64,000 nt of DNA from Gymnorhina tibicen (Eukaryota; Chordata; Aves; Passeriformes; Artamidae). The position numbers and the translations under genes were made by a program. The stretch is taken from NCBI GenBank assembly GCA_013399875.1, contig VXAZ01004042.1:1086330-1150329 (forward strand), read 5' to 3'. This document shows, in pieces, positions 1 to 19,735 of the stretch (positions within the stretch are counted from its first letter, which is position 1; the number at the start of each line of letters is the position of its first letter). The notes under the pieces are model-generated. The model made no database searches. It was not told the origin of the DNA and was given only the letters and a program-made list of their open reading frames with translations.

Positions 1-1898
1 AAAAGCAAGGAATTCACCTTTGCAGACCATTCTGCAAAACACAATTTGTACTTTATGGGTACTCTGAATAATGTATGGATTAATAAAGAGGATTAGCAAA
101 GTGATGTTAATTGGCCCATTTTGTTTCCGTATCTAAATCAGTTGAGGAGAGATTTAGAAATATCTGCAAGAAGAAACAACAGCACTGCAGCATGCCTTGT
201 CCATAAATTCTTAGTAATATTCTCATAAAAATATGAAAGTCATTAGGGAGTGTTAACCCTCAACACAAGTCATAATAGACTTTTTCTTCTGCTGCAAGTA
301 ATGTAATAGTTTTGTTTTGCTTCTTCATTTCCTGGAGCCATTTAGAACACATCATGCACTATGTCTGTTATTTTTGGTGTTATTCTTGGTTGAGATGGGG
401 CAGCCTGGGAGGTTCAGGTGGGGAGATTTCATCCAGCGAAACAAGTAAAATCTTTTAAGGGTAGATAACATGTTCCTTCTCTGTTTCTAATCCAAGATCA
501 GGAGTCCTAAAGTATACCCAAGGTTAGATTTAACAGACCACACGCATTTCAGAAAGTTTGAAAGAAAAATGACTAAGAGAAAAAAATCCACTGAAAACCT
601 GAAAACTGCTTCAGTAGTTTAGTACGAAAGAAATAAAACACTTCAAGCTGGTAGGTCAGAATCCTGCACTGCATGGCTAGTGAAGCTGTGACTTTCCATG
701 AGCTCTAACATTTTATATCATTACATTTAAGTAGGGCTCCAAACATCTCCCAGCTTTCCAACAGACTGCACAAAGCAGCAATTAGGATCACAGATGAATA
801 CTTAAGTATTGCCTCCTGTAGTTCCAATGAATACAAAGGCTCCAAACAACTTTTGGCAGTAGAATTTGAAAAATACAGTCTTGCTTTATATACACAGAGT
901 CTATGGAAAAGAAAAAAGAATTTTGCACTCAATAAGATTTGGAAGTGGTCATGGCTTATAGAAGGCAAAAAAATTAGTTTTTAGTTTTACCTATGTTTAC
1001 TACTTCTTAATATTATTCTGCTAATATTGCTCAAGACCTCAGCAGCTCTTCTACAGCCAACAGAAGAGTGTAATTCTTTAGAAATTTCTCATTTATAGAC
1101 TACTGTAGAATATAAACTTGCTTTTCTTAGTCATCATTCATCTTCACCTTACAAGTAAATCATTGAACCTGAAAAGTCTACAAATCACTGACTGAAAGCC
1201 ATTCAACACCATCTCTTCTCTCTCTCAGACACTTGCTTGAAAAATACTCTTTACTCATTAATATTACAACCCCTAAACCAGTCCAATAGACTTTGTACTT
1301 ATTCACCAATTACCAAGTTTTCTAGAAATATTCTCCAGCCCTGGATGATCACATAAACATATTTCAAGAAAAACTGAGGTCAGGCCTTGGCATTTAATTC
1401 AGGACTGCTGTGAGTAAAGCAGATGATACACCTTCTCAACTGCAGACACAGTTTTAACATTCATGTAATTGTATTTTAGGAAACTAATCGGTCCTACACA
1501 TGCCTCTGTACTAGCTGTTCTTGTACTTTTTTTGGTCACAGCATTTCTTAATCAGTGTCTGGAATGATATTTAGTTCTTATTAAAAGAATTGTGGAAAAA
1601 CACTTTGGAATAGAGATGTTAATTTTTTACATGTTAATTTATAGCTACAATCTGTTCCAACTAGACATTTAAAAGATTGTACTTGCAAATGAATATAATT
1701 AGTAAAATAAAAGTGTATGAAATTTCTGACAAATTTTGAAGTCAACTGTTTACTTGAAACTTAACTTCTAGAATTTTAAAGATGAATCAGTTTTGACCTA
1801 TGTTTGTTCACACTTGTATAACAATACATTAAATAAATCATAAGTATATATTGGTTCCTGTGCTATGCTGAGTTGCAGAACAACTTGTCATAACAGTG

Positions 1899-2338
1899 TG
1901 TCATGGTTCAGGAAGGGTACTCCCCAATTTGGTGCTCCTACTGAGACGCTCCAAAACACATGCTGCTCTCTCGCTCCCCCTCCCTTCCCCTTCCCCTTCC
2001 CCTTCCCCTTCCCCCTTCAGCAGGATGGAGAGGACAGCTGGAGGCACAAAAGGTAAGGATCATGGGTTGAGATGAGAACAATTTACTGGAAACAGCAATG
2101 AGATAAGAAAACCAACAGTAACAGCAACACTACTAATAGAGGAGTGCACGAGGAAAGAATGACTGGCACGCAAGTTCCCATCCCAAACAACACCCGACCG
2201 CTCCCTCCACCACTCTACGGGACCTGGTAGGAACTTCTTCCCCTGTCCCTGGAAAATGATGTGAGGTGGTATGGAATAACCTCTGGGTCGTGGCCATGCC
2301 CCCTCCTGGCTACTGCAAAAGTCCAGAACCAGGCCACA
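1899..2338 (-). mobile_element. Solo LTR of an avian endogenous retrovirus-like element (minus orientation)
   Basis: The stretch starts TGTCATGGTTCAGG and, read on the minus strand, starts TGTGGCCTGGTTCTGG and ends CCTGAACCATGACA, the TG...CA ends of an LTR. On the minus strand it carries the typical TTTCCAGTAAATTGT...TCTCAACCCATGATC segment followed by a GA-rich tract, an arrangement I recall from abundant neoavian LTRs. It contains a (CCCCTT)n microsatellite. No gag or pol sequence flanks it, so it is a solo LTR. The 5' boundary is uncertain by a few bases: ending the element at 2336 would leave CAGTG on one side and CAGAG on the other, a one-mismatch 5-bp duplication. Confidence 0.7.
1975..2020. 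repeat. (CCCCTT)n microsatellite inside the LTR
   Basis: Four to five copies of a CCCCTT hexamer with C-rich flanks are directly visible. They lie in the pyrimidine tract of the LTR on the plus strand. Confidence 0.9.
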
Positions 2339-3175
2339 GAGCTTTCGCTTATTATTTATTTTGCACATTCTATGAAGAACATTGTCTCCTTTCTTCATTT
2401 CTGCTGCAATTAATATTGTCTGTCATACACACTTTGCTTGCAATTAACTCAGTAGCTTAGACTGAGGCCTGTGAACTGGGATGCCTGTTCTCCTGCAGTA
2501 AACACTGGCCTCTCTACTGGACTAAACAGATTTCCAGTTTTCTTAAAAGGACCCAACATGAAAAAGTTTGCTTCACTTTTATGCAGCACAGTCCTCCTGC
2601 AATTAACATACACATAATTACTAGTGTTTAGAACAAATGCAAATGCTGCTCAATTAAAATTCAAACCCAGACTACAAATGAAACTTCTAATTTTTGTTAT
2701 GTTGCAGTAATGACATTAGGTTACTGTAAAATGCAGGATGTATTTGTTTTGGTGCTGTTATTTCCTTTTTTTCCTGCAACCTCCTGCCTCCCCATTCAGG
2801 ATGTTGAAGCCAAAAAATTAAATTGGAGTATACTTTAAACATCAATTAAACTGAACACTAGTGTCATTTCATGAACCACACTGCGCTACAGAGACCTACA
2901 CAAACAGGTATTATGAAGCTATTCTCCTAATTAGCCCATAAAATGGAAAAGATGCACATGAGGAATCAAAGCTACTTAATGTAAAACTGTTTTGCCACTA
3001 AGCTTCTAGGCCTCTTATTGTGATATTTAATACAGCCTTAGATTCCAGCAATTAAGATTCAGCAAAAGATTAGAAAGCTTTGTCGATCTCCCCCTATCAA
3101 AATGCCTTGTTCTTCTTCATGACACTAAAGATAAACATTTTGCTTCTAGTCAGCTATTTCAAGTATTAAGGAAAA

Positions 3176-3258
3176 AAAGTAAAATAAAAAAAAACCAAAA
3201 AAAACCACCAAAACCAAAAACAAAACCACCAAACCCCCCCCCCTCAAAAAACCCAGGA
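3176..3258. repeat. A/C-rich low-complexity tract
   Basis: Runs of A broken by CC and ACC, then a run of ten C followed by TCAAAAAACCC. This is simple-sequence intronic DNA with no coding potential. Confidence 0.85.
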
Positions 3259-4342
3259 AAAATTATCTGTAAAAGCTGAAGACCCACACATCTTTCCACG
3301 AATGTTTCCTCTTCACAGCCATTAAAACTCACACACATCTTCTCAAATACTTAAAATGTTACCTCAGAACCACTCAGTGCCATCTGATTTTAATCCCACA
3401 GTTAGTAATTTAATAGCACATTGTTCCAAGGACATTTAGAAGAGTCAGCCCCTACCTGTATTTTTTATGGCTTTTGTATATGGAATGATGACATGTTAGG
3501 AATTCCCCTATACAATATATTGCAGTGCTATTATTTGCTAATCCAAAGTGTGTCACTGTCTGGAAGACAAAGAAACACATCTAGCACTGAAACACTTCGA
3601 GAAAGGCAAAAGAATTCAAGTAGGACAAATGGATCCAGCCTCAAGGGCATCAGCAAAGTGACCACCAGTATGTTTGCCTGGGTTTTATAATGACAGAAAG
3701 CCGCATTCTAATTTCAAACAATTATGGAATAATTAAATACAATTTAAAAAAACTTAGGCAACGTCGTTATGGCAGCAGTGAGGCATTAGTTACGTTAGGA
3801 CCAGATTGTTAAACTCCTACATATTCGTATGTGCTCAAACTTTGTCCAGCTGAAGACAACATTTGGTAAATTCTCTGGAACCTAAGGCCATATAGAATTT
3901 ACACAAAGTGTAGCAGACTGCAGTGCTTTGAGTTTTAATGCAGATTCAGACATGTTTTCAGTAAGATAGGCAACATAGGGCTGGGACAGCTCTTACGCTC
4001 CCACGGTCACCATGAGAAGCAAAAATCCTCAAGGACTGAATTCTGTCCAGTCAATTATTATATTTGCTTTGCTACTCATCTGCTTCTGTGAACCTGGCAC
4101 TTCAAATTTCTGGAATACTTCTTAGATGTTTCATCACCGTTGTATATTAGAACACAACTCAAGAGAATGCATAGTTCTACACATATAGCTTGGTCACATT
4201 TTGCTCAGCCCTTCTTTACCATGTGGGATCTGACAACAGCCTTGCTCTTGCTCTCTCATGACATGAGATGGCTCTTGGTCCACCAGTGCAAGACAGCTAC
4301 CCCATGACATTCTGATTTCAGCAAGAAGGCTTTGTCTGGTTC

Positions 4343-4347
4343 CTGCT
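4343..4347. repeat. Target-site duplication CTGCT, left copy
   Basis: CTGCT directly precedes the LTR start TGTGCTGG and is repeated directly after the LTR end at 4931-4935. Confidence 0.8.
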
Positions 4348-4930
4348 TGTGCTGGTTTTGGCTGGCATAGGGTTATTTTTCTTCACAGTGGCTGGCATGG
4401 GGCTGTGTTTTGGATTTGTGCTGAACACTGGGTTGACAATATAGAAATGTTTTTGTTATTGCTGAGCAAGGCTTAAACAGAGCCAAGGGTTTTTCTGCTT
4501 TTTTTGTACCAGCCATGGTGGCAAGGAAGTTGAGGACATGTGGGAGGTTGGGAGGAGACGTGACCCCAAGTGACCAAAGGGATATTCCAGACCATAGGCA
4601 TCATGTTCAATATATTAAGTTGGGGGTAGAAGGAGGAAGTGGGGGATATTTGGAGTGATGGTGTTTGTCTTCCCAGGTAACAGTTACACATGATGGGCCC
4701 AGTTCTCCCGGGGATGGCTGAACACCTGCCCACCCATGGGTAGCAGTGAATTAATTCTTTGTTTTGCTTTGCTTGTGTGTGTGGCTCTTGCTTTCCCTAT
4801 GAAGCTGCCTATATCTCCATCCACGAGTTTTCCAGCTTTTACCCTTCCAATTCTCTCCCCAGTCCCACTGGTGGGAGAGTGAGCAAGCAGCTGCCTGGGG
4901 CTTGGCTGCTGCAGGAGTTAAGCCACAACA
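4348..4930 (+). mobile_element. Solo LTR, ERVL-like, with 5-bp target-site duplication
   Basis: The element runs from TGTGCTGGTTTTGGCTGGCA to TTAAGCCACAACA, about 583 bp, matching the start and end of a common avian LTR family whose copies begin TGTTCTGGTTTTGGCTGGGATAG and end GGTTAAACCACGACA. Internal landmarks are AAAGGGATATTCCAGACCAT, ATATATTAAGTTGGGGG, and CCACGAGTTTTCC...TCTCCCCAGTCCCACTGG near the 3' end. The 5 bp before it (4343-4347, CTGCT) are repeated exactly after it (4931-4935), so this is a complete solo LTR left by recombination. The 5-bp duplication fits ERVL-like elements. Confidence 0.88.
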
Positions 4931-4935
4931 CTGCT
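4931..4935. repeat. Target-site duplication CTGCT, right copy
   Basis: CTGCT directly follows the LTR end CCACAACA. It is identical to 4343-4347. Confidence 0.8.
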
Positions 4936-6451
4936 GCTCCAATGTGAAGGATCCAAACGGCTCCAAATACTTCCTTGCTACTCTCTATGCATTGCATCAA
5001 CAAGCTCAAAACCCCTTACCAGAATCTCATAAACCTATACTCACCCTGAAAGCGCTTCATGACAACATTTTGCTATATTTTTGATCAGTTGAAGTTAAAC
5101 CATCTGTAACTTCTGGATAAACCTTGGATATCTGAAGCCTCAAAACAGGATTATTACTATCAGTGGGCTCACACCAAAGAAGGCCTTCTATAAAAACATG
5201 GTCTTATGTCCCAAAAGACCACAGGCATGCAGTTTGTAAGAACGATCAGGATCATTACACATTATCTCATACCTATTCTTCTACTGGCCAGAAATAGATT
5301 GACAGTCAGCAGCACCACACCAGCATTTAGCCTCACTGCTGTGTGAAATTGTTAGGTGCTGGAAAAGCAAAGCAGAATTAATTCCATCTGTAACTACCTT
5401 TGAGAAAAGTGAATGGCAAAATGACCTCCCTTGCGGCCTCAGAACACTTTTAGAAAGAGACAGATTAATAAGAAAAAAAAAAAAGAAAAAGCCAGGAGTT
5501 TTAAAAAATAATATGAGTGATTACAGAAGTAACTTATAGAAGAATATTAGGGAATGATGCTTATGAAAGAGAATTTCTGAAACTAAAAAACTTTAAAAAG
5601 AGAAGAGAATGAAAAATTCCTTTTCAAGCCTTCGTTAGCATTCAGGCTAAATACTTTACTACTTCAACCTTCCCATCATCATCATCATCTTCATTCATAA
5701 ACTTCTAACTAGCTGCAGGTTGATTAAAAAAAAATTCTACCGGTGTGTGACAAGTTGAAAGTAGTACAACATGAAGGTTAAAAATTCAATGATTTTAATA
5801 CAACCCCTGATTGAGGTAATTTACCATTCATACTATTTTCATTCAATATGAGTTGTCATTTTACCAGCCCATTCTTACACAGTTCAATAATGATAAGGTT
5901 AGCTTTGAAGTGATTCTTTTATGTTAATGACATTCTCCACATGTTGGGTCATATTTCGGGTTAAAGAACTGAAAATGTAAATGAATGCCCATTAGGGTGG
6001 GTAATAGCTGATCATTAACTTTATATTTTATTAGATCTGCCAGCCTTACTCACTCTAATTAAAGGACAGTGGTTTCTTTTTATCCCCCCAACACTACAAA
6101 TGTACTATTTCAAAGTTAGATGCATATATTTTTGTAACATAAATTTAGTGGGTTTGCCTTTCTGCCTAAATTTTTTTTCTAGTTTACATTAATACATTAT
6201 TAGCCATCTTACAGAAAATTTTCACAGTAATTTAAGTAAACACATTACCAATAACCTTATTCTCTTATTTTAGAAAGGAAGAAAGCTGCAGATTGTGGCG
6301 ATCTGTTAAAGCAAATGAAGGGAAAAAGCCTAAAAAATATTGAAGTTAGCTCTATTCTTTTAAAAATCTAAAATTATGTTCTACTACTTTAGTCACTTTC
6401 TAAAGGAATTGACCTATGCTATTAACATTCATTATGTACAACAATAGTTTA

Positions 6452-12958
<6,507 letters not shown>

Positions 12959-13003
12959 CTGTTTTCTGGTCATCCATTGTACTGAGCTTAGTCTCGTCAG
13001 CTA
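12959..13003 (-). CDS. PARD3: PARD3 exon I: 45-nt cassette-like exon after the aPKC site
   Basis: The exon is 45 nt: two bases completing an isoleucine codon, 14 codons (ADETKLSTMDDQKT), then one base of a glycine codon. The acceptor is taccttttaacag|TA and the donor ACAG|GTAAGA. It matches the mammalian IADETKLNTVDDQKAG segment that I recall. It lies only 1.05 kb downstream of exon H but 6.3 kb upstream of exon J. The exon is symmetric (multiple of three, same phase at both ends), so skipping would keep the frame. Skipping would join LG to a newly formed serine and then SPTRDVG. That makes it a good candidate for alternative use next to the aPKC site, though no RNA evidence is available here. 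It is too short for ORF detection and was found from the conserved peptide and its splice sites. Confidence 0.92.
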
Positions 13004-14260
<1,257 letters not shown>

Positions 14261-15267
14261 TCAGAGAAAATCATTTATTTAGCACGTGACTTCTACCAGC
14301 GATAAAGTGCACAGTTTTAAATACACCACTGCAAGTATTCAGTTACACACATAATGGATTTGTTTTACTGCATTAAGCAATTCTAGTTAAAAAGTATCAA
14401 GAATTTCACTTATAGCTTTCATGAAAGATATACATATCTGGTGCACTATACATATGCTATCAGAACGTAAAATCCAACACAGGAATAATTTGAGGGAGAA
14501 TAAAACAGTTCTTTTTTCTTCCTAAGAAACAAATTTATTCTATTGATAAAAAGTTATCTGGTTTTTCTTTATCAGAAAAGGTTTTTGGTAAAGCATAAAT
14601 AGAAACTCTCCTTGCCTGAAGCCCACAGAGCTTCAAACTTCTTCATTTAAAAACTTTGCATTAAAATTTCTCTCCATATGTGAAATTTCTAGTAGATTTT
14701 TCAGAGTTTCTCTTGCTTTTAACCTGGCTATGACAAACAACCACATTTTTACTCAAGGCTTCCCTACAGGACAAGTATTTGCCACAATATGAATCAGAAA
14801 TGCCACCACTGAATCAGAAATGGGGGGAACTGTACTGGGATCTTGTTTCTTCACTTTAGGTTTCTAAAGTGACCTCAGCTCAGTGAGTCAGGTTTTCAGT
14901 GAGCTGCCTCAGAAACATGCTGAAGATAGATTTATTAATGGTGCTCAAACACTGGCAGAATCATGAGTGCAAGAATGCAGGCAAAATTTGGTGCAGCTAA
15001 AAATATTTTTAAAAAAGGCAAGATTGCTTACTGCTAATAAACAGTATGAAAAGAAATTCACAAAAAGATCTTCTGGCTCCTAGAAAAGGGGCTAATATGA
15101 AGATCTCTAGTTCAGCTGGCACAAAAAGAAATCAAAAGCATAAAATACTGAAAAAAATCAGTATTTTGCACCATTGTTATCTATCCTATAGGAAAATGAT
15201 CCCTCAAAATCCCCTTTTTGATTGTTGTTGTACTTCAATATAAAAAAAGTTAAATACTTCATCACTG

Positions 15268-15291
15268 AGATCTCTAAATAGATCTCTAAAT
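15268..15291. repeat. 12-bp tandem duplication
   Basis: AGATCTCTAAAT occurs twice in direct succession. It is a simple slippage-type duplication. Confidence 0.85.
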
Positions 15292-18200
15292 GCCATTCAA
15301 AATATTGTGTTAATATATCTTACTGTTTAGTGCCATGTTTCAAAAGAATTATTTTTACTGTAAGGGCTAAGTATAATACACATCTCATTCCTAGTGAGAA
15401 AAAGGCTAATAGCGAATTTCTGCAAAAAACAACTTGTGCTTTTAAATTCTGTAACATGCACATGTTTATGTATGCCATGTACTATAATTTACAGAAGTAC
15501 TTTTGATCAAGAAACACCTGGGTATTAGGGAAAACACTGAAAAGAAGTAAGGAAGTGTCCAAAGGCATGAAGTACTATAAAGGATGAAAATCACTATCCT
15601 CATTACCAGGCAGCCAAGAAGAAATTCAGTCTGGTAATGGCAGATTTACAAATAATAAGATATGTGCTTGTGACAAGCATATAATACTTCAGTGTGAGCA
15701 GGATCAGAGCTTATGTGAATAAAGCCAATGTCAAGTGCCTTTTGACTTTAATGTTTCTGGCTCAGGCTCATAATGTTTTACATTTAATTACTGCAACTAT
15801 TTCAGAGATGCCTGCGCAATTTAGCAATGTTCTGAAGCATATGCTTAAAAGCTCTGATGAATCAGAGACCAAACTCAAAAATAACTATTTAGTCCTAACA
15901 TTCACTCCCACAAAACAGCGAAAAAATTATCTCCACATGATAGAAAGATAAAACAGACAAGGCCAATATACACTTCTAGCATTTCTAGCAGTGCAACTCA
16001 CAGCTGAATAAGAACCACCTAAATCTGAAAATGTACTCCAAAGTGACTCAAACTGAACTTACAGGGTTTCAACACCTTTCATAATCAGATCATAATTGAC
16101 TTTCCCAAGGCCACACAGAAGTTTTTGGCTCCCTGCTAGTCAGCCCTGTCTCTGAAGGCCAGAAAAATGTAGTTCTACTAAGCGAGAATTTTTTTCCAGC
16201 AACATCTGTTAGCACAGGCTCACGTTTGTTAAAATGACTGGCTTCATCTTGCCGAGCAAAATGTATCCTGTGACACTTTCTTCAAAAAGGGTGAACTTAT
16301 AAAATTATTTGTTTTGGCTGTATGCTTCTTTTTTCATATGAGCTTGCTTTGATCTACCTATATAAAACTTCTAGTAGAAGAGAATATCATTTCCATGTAA
16401 ACACAGCACACACATATATTGAACTTGAAGTCCTAAGAGCAGACTGAAACTCCAATATCAAGTATAACTTGAAAAGGACACCACAGGTCCCACAGAGAGC
16501 AGCAGGGTCTGGACACGGCATCAGCAACTGGGAATTTGGGAGGTTGGAACCCAGTGTTTCCACTGACACCCTTTTAGAGACTTTCTTTCTGCATCCCTGA
16601 TCTGCCCTTGTCACACCTCCCTTCCACACATACTTATTAAGGGAATTATTATCCCATGTTTGCATAGTATTCTGCACACTAAAGGTGCTACTTAGCACCT
16701 TTATTTGAGCCTTATGTAGAGTTCTCAATTTTCATGTCCTGTTTTACTTCTATTATTAATTACCCATAAGCATGTTTTAGTAATTAAGGGAGGAGTGGAT
16801 CACAGGAGTCTGAATGTAGGTACATTGCCCAGGAGTATTCAAAAGTTCCCGTGAAGAGCCACAACTGCAAAAGCCAGTGAGCAGGGAGGAGGAACTGCCC
16901 CTAAAAATGCCTCATTTTAATATTTTTCAGCTACGTCAATAAAAGACAGGAGGTAAATTTAGTGCAAGTCATTAAGCAACGCCAAATGCAATTTACTATA
17001 TTCTAGAATACTTAACAAATAAGATTTCTGGAATGACAGCTGATCCTTAAAAGAATGTAACCGTCTTCTGACCCTCAATGTTATTAAAATTCCATTTATT
17101 AATCCTGTCTCATTGCCCCTTTGTTTTCATAACATTTTCATCAAGGATTAGGGAGATATTGTGAGGCTGAAAAAGCTTACATTTTCTTCTGTGATTCAGA
17201 ACAGCTGCCATTCTTGTTTGGATAACCCTTCATCCATATTCTTAGTTCTACCCTTTGTGCCTTCCAGCAAAATCATACAATGCACCTTCATTTTACAAGT
17301 CTTCCTTCATCCATTAGCAACAGGAAATTAATGCAACAATCTAATTCTACTGCTATTTACTTATTTTTACAAATAGAATACATTAGGCAGTAAAGCACAG
17401 CACTGATCTAACTCTTTCAAGTGCCATTGTATCTGAAGACCTTTACAGTGTCTCATACACACATTTAAAAATTTTTGAGTGTGATCAACTCCACAATATC
17501 TACTCCCTGTTTTTGTTACTGTTACTTCATCTACAAAGAAGTGTATGAATAGTGAAACACACTGCGGAAGTCAATGTAAAAGCATCTGAAGATTTCAAAT
17601 GGGCTTTTACTTTATTTTATAGGATTTTGCTCATATTCAGCTAAAAATACTCCCTCAGAAATAAGCTATTATGTGCAGGCTTGAGGACTATTCTATTTAA
17701 ATGTCTCAGATTCTCATCTCTAAAAGCTTTTACAGAAGACAAATGGACTTCTCACGGGCCCAGATTACAGGTATGATTTGTCCATAAGAAGAACCGTAAC
17801 ATCAAAAAAAAAAGTAAATGAGGATGAAAAAATTACGTTTTCATACAATCATTAAAACAGTGCTTAAAATACAGAACTCAAGTCCTGGATATAAGATGAA
17901 ATAAACTAGCTTAAAGCAAAGAAGAAGCTGACAGGTGCATATCAGCTTGCACGTGCTATTGCTATTTTATTAAGATATTGCTGACATTCATAACAGGCTC
18001 AAGAGACAAGAAAAATAAGGAAATTCATGTACTTCACACCATTTGTGGTAATTATCTAGCTTCAAGAAGTGGCAGCATACAGAGGTGGGCTTTTATTTTG
18101 CTATTACTATAGATAATTACAGGACTTGTAAATTAAATCTTAGATCTGTATTAACTTTACTAACTAAGCAATAAACAGTATTTCTTTGCCAGGAACTTAA

Positions 18201-18323
18201 GCAAGTCAATAATGGAGCTCAATGCATTTCTCATTAAGACTCTTATGTAAAAATGTGTTAAAGTGATTGGAGAGTCAACCTAAGACTCACAAAAATTATT
18301 TTACTATGGATTAAACATATAAA

Positions 18324-18383
18324 GTTACTTTCCATAGTTTTAAATGTGGAACTGTTACTTTCCATAGTTTTAAATGTAGAGCT
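18324..18383. repeat. 30-bp tandem duplication
   Basis: Two adjacent 30-bp copies begin GTTACTTTCCATAGTTTTAA and differ at two positions near the end of the unit (GTGGAACT against GTAGAGCT). This is a recent local duplication. Confidence 0.9.
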
Positions 18384-19028
18384 ATTACAGTGCACTGTCT
18401 TTGCAAATCATCTGACAATATGAGCAGTATTTCTTCACATGCATGAAAAAATCTTAACTAGTTCTTTTTGCACAAGCATTAACACTGAGGCCAAACAAAG
18501 AGCTGCTTTGACCTCTAAGTAGATTTAAAAGATCTGTACATTATTAGGAGAAGTAAGGGCGTATACAGAAGTATTGAGATGCTCCTAGATATACAATGGA
18601 ATATAAAAATAAAATCTTTGGTTTACAGACTTTGAAATATTTACGGTGAGGTTTGTAAATTATGATTTCCAATCAGTCTTTCATCTTTCATAAACTCCAG
18701 TGTTCAAATTTTGTGAAGTTTTTTTTCCCAAAAACTAGGTCAGTTAGCAATTAAATTAAAATTAAATCATCAAAACAACACAGCTATATGTTGTCTAAGT
18801 AACATTTCCAGAAATATACCTTAAATATTTCCACAAATATTCACAAAAATGCAACCAGAAGCATTTGTACAGACTTCCTCCCTGAAAAAGGGACAATTAC
18901 CAGTTTGAAAATAGTAAAATCCAAATGTGACAAAAAAGAATTAATATTAGCAGTAACCAAAAAAGTAACTAAAGGAAAAGATGCAACTACAGCTCTCTCT
19001 TTTTTCCTTCCACTAAACCATGCTCTTA

Positions 19029-19292
<264 letters not shown>

Positions 19293-19452
19293 TCACAGCT
19301 GATAAAAGGCTATGTCAAACTGCAGCGCTACTGATAAGAATGACACAATGCAGATGATAAAATTAACTATGTCTCACTTTGTACGCATCTCCCCATGCAG
19401 AGGTCTGAAAAGTGATGCACACCAGTTGTTTCTGTGGTCTACGGTGAGACCT

Positions 19453-19735
19453 TAGGGTCACAGAAGGGTTGAGGTTTGGAAGGCACCTCTCTTCTGGTCC
19501 AACCCTTTCCACTCAAGCAAAGACACCTACAGCCATGTGCCCAGGACCCCAAACAAACTGCTTTGGGGTATTTCTTCTGCACCACCTCCCTGGGCACTCT
19601 GTGCCAGTGCATGGTCACCCTCACACTGAAAAAGTGTTTCTGATGGTCAGAGGAAACCTCCCGTGTTTCTGTCTGTGCCCATAGTCTCAAGTCCTGGCTG
19701 AGGAACTGCTGAAAAGCACCTCTCCCAGAGGACAG
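19453..19735 (-). mobile_element. CR1 LINE 3' fragment
   Basis: Read on the plus strand, the sequence follows the reverse complement of a CR1 3' region. It has GGTTGAGGTTTGGAAGGCAC, TCTGGTCCAACC, CACCTCCCTGGGCACTCTGTGCCAGTGC, CACCCTCACACTGAAAAAGTG and TTTCTGATGGTCAGAGGAAACCTCC. The element is therefore in minus orientation and truncated at its 5' end, as most avian CR1 copies are. It is diverged and holds no reverse transcriptase. A 122-codon minus-strand frame across it is an artefact of the repeat. Confidence 0.85.
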
